A stretch of DNA of 34,683 nucleotides from positions 1 through 34,683 of the forward strand of contig JAJPJZ010000074.1 of NCBI GenBank assembly GCA_021323935.1, given 5' to 3'. A model generated the notes under the pieces. That model did no database searches, had not been told where the DNA came from, and saw only the letters and a list, made by a program, of their open reading frames with translations. Each line of letters starts with the position of its first letter. The stretch's first letter is position 1. Origin of the DNA: Terriglobia bacterium. GTDB lineage: Bacteria > Acidobacteriota > Terriglobia > Terriglobales > Acidobacteriaceae. The position numbers and the translations under genes are program-made. This document shows, one piece after another, positions 34,545 through 34,683 of the stretch.

Positions 34545-34683
34545 AATAGCAGATGCGGTTTCCCAGTGCGTCGCCCCGACCGCCGCTCAACACCGTCCAC
34601 CACGCGCCCGCAATTCGCGAAGCACGCAAATGCGGGCTGCCCAAGCGATTACTCCGGCTCAGGGTGTGGCTGTGCATCAACCA
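34545..34683. other. End of the window, no gene supported
   Basis: This 139-base stretch lies beyond the amidohydrolase start. On the minus strand a frame reads VDAQPHPEPE before TAA at 34651-34649, which could be the C-terminus of a gene beginning outside the window, but eleven codons prove nothing. The promoter of the amidohydrolase should be here; I see no clear -10/-35. Confidence 0.2.

Noticed and set aside
34554-34683. Plus-strand open frame to the right edge
   Set aside because: 43 codons with no motif or ribosome site.

Overview
The window looks like a chromosomal segment from a Gram-negative, high-GC bacterium, most likely an acidobacterium (Terriglobia/Koribacter-like). This is an inference. 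It rests on a large Oar-type TonB receptor with an N-terminal carboxypeptidase-regulatory domain and the NYSAELGSASGA/INIVSKSGTN signature common in Acidobacteriota, on a secreted DinB-like protein and a secreted amidohydrolase, and on the mix of housekeeping genes. Outer-membrane proteins with terminal aromatic residues and many signal peptides agree with a diderm cell. I see no rRNA, tRNA, CRISPR array, insertion sequence or phage gene.

Left part (1-11.2 kb) is mostly housekeeping. It holds the N-terminus of NAD-dependent DNA ligase (ligA, minus strand, cut by the window edge), a lipid/diacylglycerol kinase coupled to a membrane metal-dependent hydrolase (DUF457), two related membrane-anchored proteins sharing an N-terminus, a secreted STN-domain protein, two short minus-strand genes, uvrA, a CPBP membrane protease coupled to pyrE, dtd, and selD. 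The selD gene runs through an in-frame UGA at codon 17, exactly the catalytic Cys/Sec position. It is therefore almost certainly a selenoprotein gene, and a naive annotation would truncate it.

Middle part (11.3-19.4 kb): a TonB-dependent receptor ends at a strong hairpin terminator. Facing it is a tightly packed minus-strand operon of five genes whose junctions overlap or nearly touch. It encodes a polytopic GT-C/PTPS-related membrane protein, an NTF2-like protein with two FxLYD-like domains, a secreted Ig-like (Big_1) protein, a small secreted NTF2-like protein, and a 51-residue single-pass membrane protein. I do not know a described system with this composition.

Right-middle (19.6-30.1 kb) is a plus-strand exopolysaccharide-type locus. 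It holds a 1412-residue TPR plus beta-barrel protein (BcsC/PgaA-like layout), a GT4 glycosyltransferase, a nucleotidyltransferase/left-handed beta-helix protein with a degenerate active-site loop, a STAS protein lacking the phosphorylatable serine, a Wzx-type flippase, a protein with a ParB-like GNHRLTA motif, a proline/glutamine-rich secreted protein and a thymidylate-kinase-like P-loop kinase. Many genes overlap or lie within about 15 bases, so they are probably co-transcribed. The mixture of a synthase-type outer-membrane exporter and a flippase is unusual.

Right end (30.1-34.7 kb): a YhaM-like OB/HD nuclease, a secreted DinB-like protein, a radical SAM protein with C-terminal cysteine clusters, and a secreted metal-dependent amidohydrolase on the minus strand. 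Intergenic spaces are all shorter than 300 bases. Several hold dyads or hairpins that are noted as candidate regulatory sites.
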